Assembly: GCA_015655535.1 (NCBI GenBank) | Contig: JAATEW010000122.1 | Location: 1-6,482, forward strand | Reading direction: 5' to 3' | Source of the DNA: Hyphomicrobiales bacterium | GTDB taxonomy: Bacteria; Pseudomonadota; Alphaproteobacteria; Rhizobiales; Beijerinckiaceae | Length of the DNA: 6,482 nt | Part shown: positions 5,639 through 6,482 of the stretch, in pieces | Layout: each line of letters opens with the position of its first letter | How positions within the stretch are numbered: position 1 is the first letter of the stretch | Notes under the pieces: model-generated | The model's database searches: none | The model's input: the letters and a program-made list of their open reading frames with translations, nothing else | Told to the model about the DNA's origin: nothing | Translations under genes and position numbers: made by a program

Positions 5639-5658
5639 CCCGAAGGCGGGGCTTTTTT
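5639..5658. terminator. Weak hairpin with T-runs on both strands in the epimerase-hemA divergent region
   Basis: CCCG-AAGG-CGGG (5639-5650) forms a four-pair GC stem. On the - strand it is followed directly by five T, and on the + strand by GC and six T. It lies about 55 bases ahead of the epimerase start, within its presumed leader. The stem is short, so real termination or attenuation is uncertain. Confidence 0.3.
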
Positions 5659-5752
5659 GAGCCCGACGCAAGGTTTTAGCTCCGATCTTCCCGAAATAGC
5701 CGATTTCTCTCGAAATGAGACCTTCTGCCACTTTTGGAATTAGTCGAAATTG

Positions 5753-5758
5753 TATAGT
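5753..5758 (+). promoter_or_regulatory. Candidate -10 element for hemA
   Basis: TATAGT matches five of six bases of TATAAT and is preceded by TG. The -35 region about 16 bases upstream (CTTTTG) is poor. It would give a leader of roughly 70 bases. Three CGAAAT copies (5692, 5711 and 5745) lie just upstream, the second inside the small dyad ATTTC-TCTC-GAAAT (5703-5716). No TTGAT-N4-ATCAA FNR-type box is visible. Confidence 0.35.
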
Positions 5759-5822
5759 AAGGCAGGCTTGCTCGCCAAAGCCCGCTTTCTGCCCACCACG
5801 GCCACGTTGGCCGCAGACTTTC

Positions 5823-5827
5823 GAGGA
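5823..5827 (+). promoter_or_regulatory. Ribosome binding site of hemA
   Basis: GAGGA lies 10 bases before the ATG at 5838. The start it selects gives the N-terminus MGYRHFFEDA, aligning without overhang with alphaproteobacterial HemA proteins that begin MDY. Confidence 0.7.
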
Positions 5828-5837
5828 AACTTTCTGC

Positions 5838-6482
5838 ATGGGGTACAGGCACTTCTTCGAGGACGCGATTGGCCGCCTGAAAGCCGAACAGCGCTATCGC
5901 GTCTTTGCCGATCTTGAACGCGATGCCGAGATGTTCCCGCTCGCCCATTGGCACCGTAGCCCCGGCCGGATCGAAGACGTCGTGATCTGGTGCTCCAACG
6001 ACTATTTGTGCATGGGCCGCCACCCCGAGGTGATCGGCGCCATGGCCGAAGCCGCGGCGCATTATGGCGTCGGCGCCGGCGGGACGCGCAATATTTCAGG
6101 TACCAATCATCCGCTCGTCGAGCTCGAGACGGAACTGGCGGAGTTGCACGGCAAGGAAAACGCGCTGGTCTTCACCTCCGGCTGGATTTCCAATCTCGCG
6201 GCCATTTCGACGATCGCGGATTGCCTGCCGAATTGTCTTATCCTGTCGGATGCCTTGAACCATAATTCGATGATCGAGGGCATCAAGCGGTCCTCGGCCG
6301 AGCGCAAGATTTTCCGCCATAACGATCTCGATCATCTCGAAGAACTGCTCAAGGCCGCCGGGCCCGAGCGCAATAAGCTGATCGTCTTCGAGAGCCTTTA
6401 TTCCATGAACGGCGACATCGCGCCGGTCGGCAGGATCGCAGATCTCGCCGAGCGCAATAATGCCATGACCTATATGGACGAG
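5838..6482 (+). CDS. hemA: 5-aminolevulinate synthase, N-terminal 215 residues (cut by window end)
   Basis: PLP-dependent alpha-oxoamine synthase that condenses glycine with succinyl-CoA to 5-aminolevulinate, the first step of the Shemin route to heme, B12 and other tetrapyrroles in alphaproteobacteria. The frame is open to the last base, covering about half of the usual 400-odd residues. RYRVFADLER, WCSNDYL (51-57), GGTRNISGTN (81-90), LHGKE (103-107), SDALNHNSMIEGI (137-149), RHND (160-163) and the terminal YMDE are family landmarks. By recall of the Rhodobacter capsulatus enzyme, Arg21, Asn54, Thr83, Asn85, Ser137, His142 and Asp214 are active-site residues, and all occur here at the same numbers. 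The PLP-binding lysine lies beyond the window. Cys58, Trp116 and Asn191 replace the Gly, Tyr and Asp of the relatives I remember. A housekeeping HemA is most likely; a specialised paralogue cannot be excluded. It is divergent from the epimerase gene. Confidence 0.95.
   Translation, partial: MGYRHFFEDAIGRLKAEQRYRVFADLERDAEMFPLAHWHRSPGRIEDVVIWCSNDYLCMGRHPEVIGAMAEAAAHYGVGAGGTRNISGTNHPLVELETELAELHGKENALVFTSGWISNLAAISTIADCLPNCLILSDALNHNSMIEGIKRSSAERKIFRHNDLDHLEELLKAAGPERNKLIVFESLYSMNGDIAPVGRIADLAERNNAMTYMDE

Noticed and set aside
5630..5839. 69-codon - strand open frame between the epimerase gene and hemA
   Set aside because: It starts opposite the hemA ATG, has no family resemblance, and fills a region expected to hold two divergent promoters.

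Overview
The window looks like chromosomal DNA of an alphaproteobacterium, probably of the Rhizobiales (Hyphomicrobiales). The reasons are high GC, a 5-aminolevulinate synthase of the alphaproteobacterial Shemin type, glycine-rich small secreted proteins of a kind common in that order, and a GCATGATC...GATCATGC palindrome resembling the abundant Rhizobiales intergenic repeat. A family such as Beijerinckiaceae would fit, but that is a guess from general resemblance.

Layout, left to right. The first 56 bases hold the tail of a + strand gene, converging on a - strand lytic murein transglycosylase (64-900). A 531-bp gap follows. It carries no convincing protein gene, but it does carry a strong + strand intrinsic terminator with no + strand gene ahead of it, so a small RNA is possible. 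Next is a - strand cyclopropane-fatty-acyl-phospholipid synthase (cfa, 1432-2670). Divergent from it are two consecutive + strand genes for small secreted glycine/aromatic-rich proteins (2898-3350 and 3864-4412). Each has its own ribosome binding site and is followed by its own hairpin terminator, and they are separated by about 400 bp of apparently non-coding DNA. The second gene's stop codon touches the palindromic repeat. A - strand UDP-glucuronate-4-epimerase-like gene (4574-5584) follows, then a divergent 253-bp promoter region, then hemA (5838 to the window edge, truncated at residue 215).

Most of the recognised genes concern the cell envelope: peptidoglycan turnover (transglycosylase), membrane lipid modification (Cfa), nucleotide-sugar supply for surface polysaccharide (epimerase) and two exported low-complexity proteins. 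hemA, which starts tetrapyrrole synthesis, is the exception. Spacing, strand changes and the hairpins indicate separately transcribed genes rather than one operon. I see no mobile element, CRISPR array, tRNA, rRNA or defence system. The least explained items are the pair of secreted glycine-rich proteins (one with a four-cysteine tail, one with a histidine-cluster tail) and the orphan terminator at 1362-1391.
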